Shown: positions 37,931-50,358 of the stretch, piece after piece
How the letters are laid out: each line of letters starts with the position of its first letter
How positions within the stretch are numbered: position 1 is the first letter of the stretch
Assembly: GCF_014898055.3 (NCBI RefSeq)
Contig: NW_023604295.1
Coordinates: 99,091,591-99,155,590, forward strand
Reading direction: 5' to 3'
DNA from: Talpa occidentalis
Lineage: Eukaryota > Chordata > Mammalia > Eulipotyphla > Talpidae
DNA: 64,000 bases
Program-made: the position numbers and the translations under genes
Notes under the pieces: generated by a model
Databases searched by the model: none
What the model was told of the DNA's origin: nothing
Seen by the model: only the letters and a program-made list of their open reading frames with translations

Positions 37931-38323
37931 ATTTAACATAATGTTAGACTTAGTATAATTCTGTGGGATGAGCATTTTCATAAATAGATGCCTCCATTTT
38001 CAGAATTAAGAATCTAAGCCACCAAAAGAGTAAGAAATGTGCCCAAGATTACCAAGTCAGGGTTAGTGTCTCTAGGTTTTGAGTTCTGGTTACATTTGAT
38101 ATACCAAAAAGACTGTTTTCACATATTATTTATTCTTTCTTATTCCATCTTTTGATAATTTATAATCTGAGTGATACAAATATCTGAAGACTAGTAAATT
38201 GCTTGTCTACAACTTGTAAATGTAATGAAAATCAAGGATTAAAATTTATTTTCTATTTCATTTAAATTTTACATGTTCTTATAATTTCTGTATCTGCAGA
38301 ATTGTCATAAAAATGAAAAAGGT

Positions 38324-38597
38324 GGCCTTCCTGGTGGCACAAGGGGTTAAGTTTCAGCACTATCAAACTACTGCCAGCCATGCAACATAAGTTTGATCCC
38401 CAGCCAGGTAGCTAACACACATGGCACAGCAGACCTCTCCTGTTTCACCCACTGCTCCCTTCAGCAGTGTATTTCAGTAAATCAGCCTGTCCTAGTCCCC
38501 ACTCTTTTTCTGGTGAATCCTCTCATGCCCGCCCCACCTCTGGCCTATATCCCAGTTCTCGTATGCATAAATAAATAAAAATAAATATTTAAAAAAG
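38324..38597 (+). mobile_element. tRNA-derived SINE, older type
   Basis: The head TGGCCTTCCTGGTGGCACAA, the older-type GGGGTTAAG and the tail CATAAATAAATAAAAATAAA are present. Flanking TGAAAAAGR repeats suggest a short TSD. Confidence 0.9.
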
Positions 38598-38831
38598 TGA
38601 AAAAGATACGACAAGGAAAGCATTATTTCTCTTTGACTTTTAAAACACATCTAAAACTAATTTATTGATACTACATGAATCCTCTAAAAACATGCTGTTT
38701 TAGTATTATTTTATGCTATGTACATCATATACCATAATGAAAATGCATTAACAAAAATAGGAACACCAATATTTATTTCACCACTCGTATCACTAGAAAG
38801 CTTTTCAAATTTTTAGAAAGAATTAGCTCAC

Positions 38832-38892
38832 CTTTAATACAATACAGTTGTCATCTGTCCGAATTGCTCCAGCTCTACACATATAAGTTAAA
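38832..38892 (-). CDS. ARMC8: ARMC8 window exon 8 (residues ~259-279)
   Basis: This 61-nt exon, the shortest here, completes Cys259 and encodes [20 protein letters not shown]. It ends on a codon boundary with donor GTGAGC. Exact in-frame joining on both sides supports the call despite its size. Confidence 0.96.
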
Positions 38893-40414
38893 CTGGAATA
38901 AGATGGCAGAAAGTAAGTTTCTGCTGTTTTAAAGCTTCAAAAGAAAAATTACTTGCCTTAAAGATAGTTAAAAAAAAAAAAAAAGACTAATGCTCTCACT
39001 TATCTTGAGAGAAAAAGCTTTGTTATTTCTTTATTCAAGGTTCTGGGAATAGTCAAAGGAAACTGACACATACAGACAATAAGCCAGATTAAAAAAAAAA
39101 ATCTACAAAATTATTTTTAAAACAAATGGTCTAATGCACGGATAAACACTGAAGCTAGGTGCTGGGCACACAGGAGATTTTTTATACTTTTTTTAAATTT
39201 CTCCATAATAAAAATAAACTGTTAAAAGTAAAATATAACATTAACAAAGTATATAAGGTTAAACAAAGTTGCACTGATATTCCAAAAGCAGTGTAGAAAC
39301 ATCACAGAAGTAGTATTTAACTTGTAACATAGCAATCCAGCAGAAATGAATTATTCAGAGGTTACCTATAGTGGCTTTGAGAATAAGTTGGTGATTTGGT
39401 TCTACTTAAAAACTATTTACCAATACAATTTTATCTGGCTTTATATAAGAACAAAATTAATTTGTACTCCTTTAAGCAGGTTCTTGAAATTAAGCACTTA
39501 AGAACTTAATTTCCTTTTCAAATTAGATTCCTTTAGTAAGCCAGGCGAAAAACATCCCATGTTCTGGCTTTTACAGGAAGCTATAAACGAATCAGTAAAA
39601 TACTTATACTGTTGAGTTCTTTGCTGTCACCCCATTCTTTTTTGAAAACAATTATATGAGAACATTACTATTAACTAAGAGGTAAATGCTCAGTTTTGAA
39701 GACAAAAAACAAGCAAACAAAAAATACAAATTAAACAAAAAAAATTATTTATATTGCATAAGTAATTTACTGAAAATTCCTCATTCTTGCCAAAATATTA
39801 GAGTCACAGCTTCTTAAATACTGAAATGAAATTCAGTATTTACTAAACTTAAATACTGAAATTTAGCATAGAAGCATACATAAAAGGTGTTCAATCTTCC
39901 TATGAGTATAGTTATAATTAAAGAATCAATATGTATTAAATGTCTCTATGAGCCAGCAACTATGCTAACAAGACCTTCACACAACTATCTTATAAACATC
40001 ACATCTCTTTGAGGATTTTTTCCCCTAAAGATGACAAGCCAAATTCTCATTTCTACACCTTTATATGTATAATATAACTAACACATTTTTTATATTTTAA
40101 TACTCATGTGTTGATTAAATCTGATCCATTCTGTATTATTTCAACTGGGAAAAAAAAAGTTGAGCATGTAATAAAGTCATTTTCTGCAGACAGTTTTAGG
40201 TGTAAAATGAAAGTTCTCGTGGTCTGCATGCTAGTAGTTGTAAACTGAATGAAAAATTCACATTAATTTAAGAAAATGTGAGACAATCTGATCACTTTCA
40301 TATTTTAAAATCCCAAAACAAGATGAGGACTGACAGTGAGCTAACTAGACCATCCTAAAATACTCTAAGACAGTGATAAAGCACTCTTCCTTCCCACATT
40401 GTCTTAACTTTTAC

Positions 40415-40505
40415 CATTTTGCTGATGTGAGTTGCATCTCAATAGGCTTATCCCTCTGTAACATCTTCACAAAAATTTGTGGTAACAATTCTCCATCAAC
40501 CAAAA
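40415..40505 (-). CDS. ARMC8: ARMC8 window exon 7 (residues ~229-259)
   Basis: This 91-nt exon completes Val229 and encodes [29 protein letters not shown], and the first two bases of Cys259. The acceptor is TTCTAG and the donor GTAAAA, with a non-consensus +5 base. It lies 101 bp after the previous exon. Confidence 0.96.
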
Positions 40506-40606
40506 CTAGAAATTAAAAAAAACAACAACAAGGATTAAGAAAATTCTTTAAATCTAAAAAGTTCATGAATTAAATCATATAGATGTCACTGAAAGTTCCA
40601 GCCTAC

Positions 40607-40682
40607 CATTTACTAGGGTCATCGATACCTGGGGATTTTCAAAAGCTAAAACGGAGAAGCATTTCAGTGCTTGCATTCGAAC
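40607..40682 (-). CDS. ARMC8: ARMC8 window exon 6 (residues ~204-229)
   Basis: This 76-nt exon encodes [25 protein letters not shown], and the first base of Val229. The acceptor is CTATAG and the donor GTAGGC, the latter weaker than its neighbours. Only 101 bp separate it from the next exon. Confidence 0.96.
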
Positions 40683-41367
40683 CTATAGAAGTGAAAGAAC
40701 AAAAAAAAAAAAATGCACTTATTTTAATTCAAATATGTAAAATTTTCATTCAAATACTTATTAAAATTCAAATATGAATTTTAAAGTCTCAAAATCTAAA
40801 CCCTTCTAAAGAAATAACTATTTAAGTCTGCTTAAAGTACTCAAAGCATGCGGCAAGGGAATAAATGTATCACTTGTGTAGCTGAAGAGTGTAGTAAGAG
40901 TTAAAATTATAAAAAGTTAAAATTAATTTTGAAATAACTAAAAAAAAAGTAAAGAGGAAGCAATTAAAATTGAACTAGACAAATTCCTGATCATATTTGA
41001 AAGAACACTGTACAGAATTTGATGCTGGTAAGGCAAAGAGAACTATATAACAACTAATTACCAGCTGTCTTTCAAGGTGGGTGCTTCTACTTTTCAAACT
41101 ACAAACCAGAGGACTGAAGAGAAGACAAACAGTAGTGTATGGGGTAGGGCTGGGGCAAACAGAACAGAAAAAGAAACAGTTATAATAATACAAGTTTGAA
41201 AAAGACTAAATTAATTTTGAAAACACCTATGAATTGTGCTACTACTATGCCTCAAAACTAGATTGCTTGTCTGAGTAATACTAGGGGTTCAATCTCTTGA
41301 CTACATATGATATTTTGATAGTTTACAATCTGCAGGTGCTCTGAACAGCTGTTATTTTTTATTCTTT

Positions 41368-41630
41368 TTTTTTTTTTAAAGATTTATTTATTTATACAAG
41401 CACTGGGTACAGTCAGAAGCACGGGAGGGTGAGAGAATTCACCAGAGCCAGAGCAGAGAGCAGAACAGGCAGACTGATGAAGTACACTGCTGAGGGGAGC
41501 AGCGGGCGGCAGGAGAGGTCTGCGTGCCATGTGGGACCCTCGCCCAGCAGCTAGGGATTGAACTGGCGCTGCAGAGGCTGCGGGCAGCTTCGCAACCCAG
41601 TGCTCAACCGCTGCACCTGTGGGGGAGGCC
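41368..41630 (-). mobile_element. tRNA-derived SINE, younger type, perfect 19-bp TSD
   Basis: A minus-strand copy with the CACTGGGTACAGTCAGAAGC tail junction. An exact 19-bp TSD CTGTTATTTTTTATTCTTT lies at 41349-41367 and 41631-41649, which marks a recent insertion. Confidence 0.95.
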
Positions 41631-42921
41631 CTGTTATTTTTTATTCTTTCTGTTCACTTTTTAGATGATCTGATCCTCCCAGCCTGAGACTATATATGAT
41701 GTTCTTATGTGGAACCTGAGATTGGCAGGCATTCACAGTATAGAAAGCTGGAATGTGACGTGTGAACCATGCATGCGTCCACAGGTAGGAACTAGAAATT
41801 GTGAATGACACACGGACTGTGGAGCAAACCTTGGCAAGAGTAATGTTAGCAAAACCTTTTCCTTTGACAACCTGGAATTTGTTATAGTGGATAAGGAAAT
41901 TTAGTACAGAAAAGAAAGAAAAGAAGGAAGAGCTAGGGAAATTAATGAAGCTAAGAGACTAGAGAAGTAAAGGGACAATAAATAGCATAGCTACCCCAGC
42001 AACTCTTTTTTGATGTGCAAATGCTGTCTGATTTCAGTTTCCATGTGGCACAAGGCAGAGGAAGCAGCCTGCACTATATATTTCCTTCCCCTACTTCTGG
42101 CTAGGTTCAAGCTGGTTCAGTTCGCTCTTCACCAAGACTGAACTCTGGATGTATAAGGAAGGGAAAATACACCTATTATCACGTCCCACCTGCAACAAAG
42201 CTAAGGACGAAAATAAAGCACAGACTAGGATCAGCAGAAGTGGATAAAATATTTAAAAAATGGCTGCTTTCCAGCTCAGGAAACTCTGGGTGTGCCTAGC
42301 TCTAACATAACACAATAAGGGCAATGGCCCAATATTTGCTAAAATTTGCTTGGTAAACAATGATGAATGACTAGTTTCAAATACATGAACATCACAGTAC
42401 TACTTACCTATATATAAAAGATAGTCAAGAAAATTTACTAAGTCAGAAAATCCTTAAATTTTTAACACAAAAGAGAACACACTTTAAATGCTGATGCTTA
42501 TGTATGTATAAGCTTGTTATAAGTTTGAGAAACTATGGCTGAATAAAGATCTCAACTGTGAAATCCAGTCTTCCCTGATACAATAAGGGATTGCACCTAC
42601 ATACTTCAAGGCATCACCTCAAGTGCAGTGTTGGTACTGGAACCTAACCAAAAGAGGCTATTAAAGACCACGACTATTAAGGTGAACAATAGCAACTCAT
42701 GCCACAATTATATCATGGAGGAAAAAAGGAAAAGACAAGGGAAACTTTGTGTTTAAGAGTATTCTCTAGGTAAAACAATACCCCATAACATTTTACTGGT
42801 AAAATAATACTCTTGATCACAGTATCAAAGAAGCAATAAAAATATGTGGCTCTCCTTCTAGAGCAAGACACTAGAAACCAAAATAAGTATAAAAATCCAA
42901 CCATAATCTTTAACATCTTAC

Positions 42922-43002
42922 TTTGTATGATACTGAGGTTAGTAGGTGAGCAATATTCTGAACTGCACCATGGTTAAATAAAATTGTTTGATGATCTGGA
43001 CC
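42922..43002 (-). CDS. ARMC8: ARMC8 window exon 5 (residues ~177-203)
   Basis: This 81-nt phase-0 exon encodes [20 protein letters not shown] followed by LTSVSYK. The acceptor is TTACAG and the donor GTAAGA. The Val in TSVSYK is Leu in the human protein as I remember it. The preceding intron (43003-50358) is 7.4 kb and carries a dense SINE cluster. Confidence 0.96.
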
Positions 43003-43606
43003 CTGTAAGAGAAGAGAATATAATAATACATGAGAAGAGCAATGTAACTTTTACTTAAGTGTAGAAAACCACATTCACTATAATGCTAACCTTTTATTAT
43101 ATGAACCCATCCTAAACAAGCAGGGTAGACACTGTTTTCAGTCTTGCAAGAGACCGTCATATCTTACCTCATCCCAGTCTGTGAAACTACTGCTTCCTTA
43201 CCTCCACGATAGATGGAAGGGGGCACAAAAACTATCTTGGCACCAAAAAACATCTGCAATTCTTAAGCAGCATACCATCACAGCAACAGAACCACTATGA
43301 ATTCTTGTACTATTCTTACAGGATACAGTGGCAGTCATTCTTACAACTTGAGACTGATGAGTTAGTCAGGGGGATCTAAAACTAATTACAAGAGGAACTG
43401 GACCAGAGTCTGAGTCAGGGATGGAGAGAAACACAACATTCTATAACTGAGAAATGAACGTGTTTTGGTTTCTGTTTCCTTATTTCTCATTTTAAAATTA
43501 TCACTTCATAGTGTGGGAAGATAGGGAAATTAAGGTATTTTAATTTTCATCAACTCTGTTTTCAACTAAACAATTTACTGAAGATTTTCACAAGTGGCAG
43601 AAATTA

Positions 43607-43884
43607 TGGTTTTTTTTAAAGATTTATTCATTCATGCATACAAGAACTGGGGTACAGGCCAGAGGCATGGGGTCGGGGGTGGTGAGAGGATTCACCAGAG
43701 ACAGAGCGGGAAACAGAACAGGCAGACTGACTGAAACACACTACTGAGGGGAGCAGCGGGCGAGACAGGAGATGTCTGCTGCTCCACGTGGGGAGCTCCC
43801 TGGCCAGGGGTTTGAACTTATGCTGCAGAGAGTGCGGATAGCTTCATAGTGCTGTGCTCAACCCCGTGTGCCACCAGGGAGGCC
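43607..43884 (-). mobile_element. tRNA-derived SINE, older type
   Basis: A minus-strand full-length copy; TSD CAGAAATTA at 43598 and 43885. Confidence 0.92.
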
Positions 43885-45253
43885 CAGAAATTAAAGATTA
43901 ATGCAAAGGCTTTAAATTTGATACAATTCTTATTTGTTTTATGTCCTATAGATCTATTCAATTAATGGGAAGTCAAAGTCAGGACAAGGATGGCATTTCA
44001 TGCTTATTATTATCCAGGAGAGGAAAAATAGCACCAAAAGGCAGGCTACCTCTCTGGATTCACCAGAGGAAAACAGTTACTAGTCCAGAACAAGAGCTCT
44101 CAAACCAGTTTCTCCACCTTGCTATTTAGTCAAATAACAAGTAACTTGCAGACATTTATTCTTTCTTGGACCAAAATAGCAATCATTTAAAGTGGGGAGA
44201 TTAGCTTTCTTGCTTTTAAATAATAAGACAGCCATATTCTATTTTATAGGTAACAATCCTGAAAATATTTTATATACTATTAAAGGTATTCTTTTTTGTT
44301 ATTTTAAAATATTTTATTGATGTAAATTTGCATTATAACATTACAAAAGTTTTAGATATGCATCATTATAAATCAAAGTCTACCTATTGTATTCAAGACT
44401 ACCACATTAGCAAATTCTTGACTCCTATATATTTTCTAACTATATTTTCTTATTTTTAATCACTATATAATATTCCACAATTTATTCAGGCCAATTCTCC
44501 CCACCTCCCACATTTAGGTAGTTTCTAATATCTGGCTATTATAAACAATATTTTGTTGAAAATTATTAAAGTTGTATTTCAGTGCTGATACTTAGGGTAC
44601 GTGGATAATATCCCAGAAAACAAATGCTTGATATATTTATCACTACATATCCATCTAGGATAGTTGGATACCTATCAAAACTTGCCTTTACAATAACTGA
44701 AAAACTGACATGCTCAGAGCACAGGCATGAAATATGCTCCTGTCTTCCTACCTCTTTGTCCTCCATGCATCTGCAGTCATACTTATTGGGTACAAGTACC
44801 CAACTTAACAGCTTTGAAAGTTTTGCTTGAATTGTCTCTTTTGAAATATAGGAACCTCTACCTTATTGATTATAGAGATGTGGAGCCAAGAAAAAGAAGG
44901 ATCTCCTAAAAATTTAACCCATTTTGTCTTACCTAGAAACAAGTAGATAATGTGAATAAATTGTGAAAATAAGCCTCAATTAGTCTCAGCTTATATGTCA
45001 GCAAACCAAGGTTTTTTGCCTTCCTTATTAATTTACACAACTCAATTTAAATATTGGCAGTGTTTATCAGAATGGTTGAATAGATGGGTACTAGCTCTAC
45101 CCCTGGCACCTCCTTGTTTTCCACCTCTGTATTCTGTCAATCTTTGGCCAAATATCTCATTCTGAGGTGATCTAATCATAGATTATCTTATATTATTAAA
45201 GGTATTTTATACACATACAAGCAAATACATAAGTATATTTTTCCCCTTGCCAT

Positions 45254-45531
45254 ATTTCAAAAAGATTTATTTGATTTATTTATGCATAGAAGAGCTGGGG
45301 TGTAGGCCAGAGGTGCAGGGGTGGGGGGTGAGAGGATTCACCAGAAACAGAGTGGGGAGCAGAACAGGCAGACTGATTAAATATACTGCTGAGGGGAGCA
45401 GTGGTTGAGACAGGAGAGGTCTGCTGCGCCATGTGGGTTAGCTCCCTGACTGGGGATCAAACTAGTGCTGCAGTGGCTGCTGATAGTTTCATAGTACTGA
45501 GGCTTAACCCCTTGTGCCACCAGGGAGGGCA
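45254..45531 (-). mobile_element. tRNA-derived SINE, older type
   Basis: A minus-strand full-length copy. The flanks CCCTTGCCAT and CCCTTTGCCAT form an imperfect TSD. Confidence 0.9.
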
Positions 45532-47256
45532 CCCTTTGCCATTTTTTAACACATTGGTAGAATTCTGTATTTTATCTATATAGTGATATATAAAAAAGGT
45601 TTATATTTATAAAAACACATTTTTAAATATAGTCATGCATATTGATCTAAATCTTTTATTTCCTTTACTACATCTCTCAGCTCATTTGGATCAGTAAAGA
45701 GTTTTCTCATTTCTTTAATTGGTCTTATCTCATCATAAAAATATCCCTTACTTTAACTAGTACCTGATAATTATACATTTGGATTATCAGACCTATACTA
45801 TTACACACATCACTTCAATGAATATCTATGTGCATGTGTCTTTTTCCTAAGTGCTGGTTCACCTATGGAATATACTTACTGGTGGAATAGTAAGGAGTAA
45901 TAAGTGATGGTGAAAAGATCAAATACAATGCAGTTCTCTATACACATTGGTCCCCACTGCTTGTAAGAGATTATTATACTTTTTAATCCTTTAAATTATT
46001 TGCACCAAAAATTACAGCAAATATTCATTATAAAAGAAGCACTTCCTCTTCTCTGCTGTGCAAAAACAAGAGTAAGAAAGGAATTAGTGGCTGATCCAAG
46101 TAGAGAGGAGGAGCTATTGCTTGATTCTCATCAAGGCTCTCTTTAGTTTCTAAATCAACCTTGATGGACCTGGGTTAGTGAGCCAGCATGCACAAGGTAG
46201 GAAGCACTTGCGCCATTATAATCTTAAACTCCAAAAGACAGGTCTCAGAAATCTGAGTAACTGCTTAAAAAAGTGGCAACAATTTAAAAATCAGAACTCC
46301 CATTAATATCACTAGCCTGTTTTTGATTATTAATAAATCAGGGAGGGAGACAATAAAAGATATGATTAGGTTATAACACAAATGCTTTACTCATCTCTCC
46401 TCTTTTTCTGTCTTCCCTACATAAAGCATGTAAAGTTATTTAATACTAATACCAATATATGCCAAATTTATGAACAAGTCCTAAAATTCTATATTATTTT
46501 AGGCCTATATGCAAAAATAACACATGAAAATGAAAGATTTTTATAACGAATAACAATATAGAGGATTATCTGATCAGTTGTTTTCAAAGATACAAGTTAG
46601 TATATATAGAAAAATTAATATTGCATTTTCGGCTATTACTATTATCATTGGGTTTTTAAATGCTGTTATGTCTTTTGAGATTTACATCTTATAACACAAA
46701 ATTTAATTACAGTGATTTAATTACAGTGGCAAGTACTAATTATCAGATTAAGGGAAAAGTGAGTTATGTTGATTTTCTTTAGTTCTGTCAGTAGCAGAAG
46801 ATTGCCTATAAATCCTCACTTAGCTTTAAGTTTCTCTCAGCAAAAGAGCCAGTAATTTAATGGTATTCTTTTATTTATATTTTCAGCTAAAACAGTATTG
46901 AGAAGTTTCAGATGAGCAGATGTAAAAGTGTTGAGACAATGACTATGGTAGAGGGCTGTTGGTGCTTCGGTGGTAGAAAACTATAGTAGCCACATCTGAG
47001 GGTAGAAATCTTATACTGTCAAAACATTAACATGAATATAAAATAGTGGTACTTCATTAGAAAAATAAAAATAAATAAAAGCATTGAGAAATTTCTGATG
47101 AGTAATTCTAAAAGGGTAATTTCAGAAATAAGGCTATTTAGACTTATCATAATTTAACATAATATGACATGTAAGTATACTTCTCAGTCCAGCTTTGGGA
47201 TAACTGTGGTTATGTGGTTAGATGCTGTATCTTAAGCCCTCAGATACAGATGCTGA

Positions 47257-47547
47257 AAGATTTTGTTTTTAAAGATTTAAAAAAATTTTTTTAAATTTAT
47301 TTATGCATATAAGGACTGGGGTGTAGGCCAGAGGTGTGGGGGGTGAGAGAATTCACCAGAGACAGAGTGGGGAACAGAACAGGCAGATCTACTGAAATAC
47401 ATTGCTGAGGGGAGCAGTGGGCAAGACTGGAGAGGTCTGCTGTGCCATTGCATTAGCTCCCTGGCTGGGGATCAAACTCATGCAGCAGTGGCTGGTGATG
47501 GCTTGATCACACTGAAACTTTAACCCCTGCACCACCAGGGAGGTCCC
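47257..47547 (-). mobile_element. tRNA-derived SINE, older type
   Basis: A minus-strand full-length copy. TSD AGATGCTGA at 47248 and 47548. First member of the 47.2-50.1 kb cluster. Confidence 0.92.
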
Positions 47548-47599
47548 AGATGCTGAGGTTTTAATTTTTTAAATTTATTTTGGAGAGATTTTTTAAAAT

Positions 47600-47869
47600 T
47601 TTTTAAAAAAGATTTATTTATTTATGCATACAAGAGCTGGGGCACAGGCCAGAGATGCGGGGGTGAGAGGATTCACCAGAGACAGAGTGGAGAACAGAAC
47701 AGGCAGACTGACTGAAATACACTGCTGAGGGGAGCAGCAGGCGAGCCAGGATAGGTCTGCTGCACCATGTGGGTTGCTCCCTGGCTGGCTGGGGACTGAA
47801 CTCGTGCTGCAGAGGCTGGGATTGCTTCATAGTGCGGTGCTTACCCCCTTGCACCATCAGGGAGGCCCC
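47600..47869 (-). mobile_element. tRNA-derived SINE, older type
   Basis: A minus-strand full-length copy, flanked by a TTTGGAGAGATTTTTAA-type repeat on both sides (TSD). Confidence 0.92.
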
Positions 47870-48050
47870 AATTTTTTGGAGAGATTTTTAATGAGGCACA
47901 GAGTTTGGAATATCCTCCTCTACCTATATGCCAGGGCTCTGATTATCAGACATCATTTTGTTGCTGGAAAGTTCTACACCTTGTTGGTTCAGTTCATCTT
48001 TAGCAAACAAGCTGAAATAAAATTCTTTTTCTCTAAGATTTACTTTGCTT

Positions 48051-48297
48051 GGGCCTCGCTGGTGGCGCAAGGGGTTAATGTCTCAGCACTATCAAGCTGT
48101 CACTAGCCAGTGCAGCATGACTTTGATCCCCACAGCAGACCTCTCTTGTCTAGCCCGCTCCTCCCCTCAGCAGTGTATTTCAATCATTTCTCCTGTTCTG
48201 CTCCCCACTCTGTCTCTGGTGAATTCTCTCATCCCATGTACCTCTGGCCTAACCCCAGTTCTTTAGGTATAAATAAATAAAATAAATCTTTAAAAAT
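48051..48297 (+). mobile_element. tRNA-derived SINE, older type, outer member of nested pair
   Basis: A plus-strand copy with the head GGGCCTCGCTGGTGGCGCAA. Its TSD AAGATTTACTTTGCT lies at 48035. The 3' copy is split: it starts near 48299 and is completed only after the next SINE, at 48665-48679. Confidence 0.92.
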
Positions 48298-48306
48298 AAA
48301 GATTTA

Positions 48307-48660
48307 GGGCCTCCCTGGTGGCGCAGCAGTTGAGCGCTGGGTTGCGAAGCTGCCCGCGGCTTCTGCGGCACCGGTTCGATCCCCGGCTGCTCCCCGGCCA
48401 CTGGAGGAGGGTCCCACATGGCGCGCAGACCTCTCCTGCCGCCCGCTGCTCCCCTCAGCAGTGTACTTCGGTCCTTCTGCCTGCTCTGCTCCCCACTCTG
48501 GCTCTGGTGAATTCTCTCACCCTCCCGCGCTTCTGACTGTACCCAGTGCATGTATGAACAAAGCAAACAAGCAAATAAATAAACAAACAAACAAACAAAC
48601 AAACAAACATGCCTCTATTTAAAAAAAATTAAAAAATAATAAATAATAAATAAATAAATA
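48307..48660 (+). mobile_element. tRNA-derived SINE, younger type with long tail extension
   Basis: The head GGGCCTCCCTGGTGGCGCAG, the B-box GGTTCGATCCCC and a subfamily insert CCCCGGCCACTGGAGG are present. The tail is an AACA array, then ACATGCCTCTAT, then a second A-rich array. TSD AATAAAGATTTA at 48295 and 48661, inside the older SINE's own 3' TSD. Confidence 0.93.
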
Positions 48661-49135
48661 AATAAAGATTTACTTTGCTCACCTCAAAAGACTACAACAT
48701 TGACATTCCAGTCCTGTGAGTAGACTTAAATATTGTCAAATATTGTCAAATATTGTCAAAGCAACCAAGAAGAAAAATGTCAAAGGTTTTTGACAAAAAT
48801 CCTTAATTCTCAGGCTGTGATAATTAGCTTGGATTTGTGATTTAAAAATTCAAGTTATTAATCTAGTTACTTTTCTGGAACCAAGTGATTTAATTTTAAC
48901 GTATTTGGAAACTGTTCTAAAATAGCAGAGAGCTATTATGTTCCTAGTTTGTTATGTGGGTATTTACTTCTTCCCTTTCCTATAGTTCACCAAACTTCTC
49001 ACTTTGTATTTATATGATAGACAGGTGGTAATGCTGTCATGAAGCACCCATGGAACCATCCTCATGGTTAGAAGTTATAAAATATATAGAAATTAAGAAA
49101 GCTCTCAAATAAATAATGACCCAGGGCTATTAAAA

Positions 49136-49406
49136 GGGCCTCCCTGGGTGGCGCAGCGGTTGAGCACTGGGTTGCGAAGTTGCCCGCAGCCTCTGCAGCG
49201 CCAGTTCAATCCCCGGCTGCTGGGCGAGGGTCCCACATGGCGCGACAGACCTCTCCTGCTGCGCCCGCTGCTCCCCTCAGCAGTGTATTTCGTCAGTCTG
49301 CCTATTCTGTTCCCCTCTCTGTCTCTGGTAAATTCTCTCACCCTCCTGAGCTTCTGACTGTACCCAGTGCTTGCACAAATAAATAAATAAATCTTTAAAA
49401 AAAAAA
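49136..49406 (+). mobile_element. tRNA-derived SINE, younger type
   Basis: A plus-strand copy with the head GGGCCTCCCTGGGTGGCGCA and the tail AAATAAATAAATCTTT followed by poly-A, a good example of the T+ ending. Confidence 0.93.
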
Positions 49407-49579
49407 GGGGGTACATTAAACATGCAAACTATGAAGCAAAATAAATAGTACTTCATAGCATTTTTCTGTTTAGATTTGGGTCCTTTAAAACAGAAACTTC
49501 TCTCGACAATGAGCAGAGAAGAATCTCATTTCTCTCTATGAGATCACAATTTCCAAAAGTGTGGAAACTGGGGTATGGG

Positions 49580-50270
49580 GAATTGGTCATGATCTCACAC
49601 TGCTGGCAGAATTATAAAACTGTACAACCTCAATATAAGACAATATGTGGCAAAATTACAAATGCATACATGCCGACTCAGCAATTCAATTTCTTATACA
49701 ATGCCTTGCATATAAGTTGTCCAGTCCCGTTGCAGTTATGTTTTGTAACAATGTAAGACTGCAAACAAGCCAAATGTTCAATAACTGAGAACCAGTTAAT
49801 TAAATTTTGTACATCTATATAGTAAAGAACTATGTGGTTTTTTTTGTTTTTTTTTTTTTTTTTTTAAAGATTTATTTATTTATTTATACATGCACTGGGT
49901 AGAGTCAGAAGCATGGGAGGGTGATAGAATTCACCAGAGCCAGAGCGTGGAGCAGAGCAGACTGACGGAAGTACACTGCTGAGGGGAGCAGCGGGTGGCA
50001 GGAGAGGTCTGCGGCCATGTGGGACCCTCACCCGGCGGCCGGGGATCGAACCAGCGCTGCAGAGGCTGCGGGCGGCTTCGCAACCCAGCAATCAACCGCT
50101 GTGCCACCAGGGAGGCCCTATGTAGCTTTTTTTTTTTTAAAGAATAAGCTGTTATGTACTGATAAGGAATATCTGTCAAGGTAAGTGGAAAGTGTGAGGT
50201 ACAGAAGAGTATGTATACTATGCTACCAGTTATGTTAAAAAAAGGTGTGGGATATTTACACAGATCTATA
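49580..50270 (+). mobile_element. Old L1 3' end, split by a SINE
   Basis: The left part has CACACTGCTGGCAGAATTAT, ACTCAGCAATTCAATTTCTT and AGCCAAATGTTCAATAACTG. The right part has GTTATGTACTGATAAGGAAT and ACTATGCTACCAGTTATGTT. In this order they follow the end of an ancient mammalian L1, interrupted by the SINE at 49839. Confidence 0.7.
49839..50117 (-). mobile_element. tRNA-derived SINE, younger type
   Basis: A minus-strand copy inside the old L1. TSD CTATGTRGYTTTT at 49830 and 50118, slightly diverged. Confidence 0.92.
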
Positions 50271-50358
50271 GATTATGTCTGGGAAGACACTTAAGAAAGC
50301 ACATCTCCCAAAGGCATAAGAGATTTACATTGTAGAGAACATATATTCTGATTCTTAC

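Larger units (their letters stand above)
32536..43000. other. ARMC8 introns between exons 5 and 10
   Basis: These are introns 32536-35307, 35509-38831, 38893-40414, 40506-40606 (101 bp) and 40683-42921. The first shows only low-complexity DNA. The second holds four SINEs (35813, 36491, 36705, 38324) and an L1 3' fragment (37600-37930). The third has an L2-like piece near 39880-40030. The last carries the young SINE at 41368-41630. Confidence 0.65.
43003..50358. other. ARMC8 intron between exons 4 and 5
   Basis: This 7.4-kb intron has eight SINEs, six of them within 47257-50117, an old L1 3' end split by a SINE (49580-50270) and LINE-like fossils near 44310-44580. Positions 45600-47200 show nothing I can name. 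Confidence 0.65.

Noticed and set aside
48307..48400. Possible functional tRNA gene (A-box and B-box present)
   Set aside because: It is the head of a repeated SINE; the segment does not give a clean cloverleaf and is followed by the SINE body.
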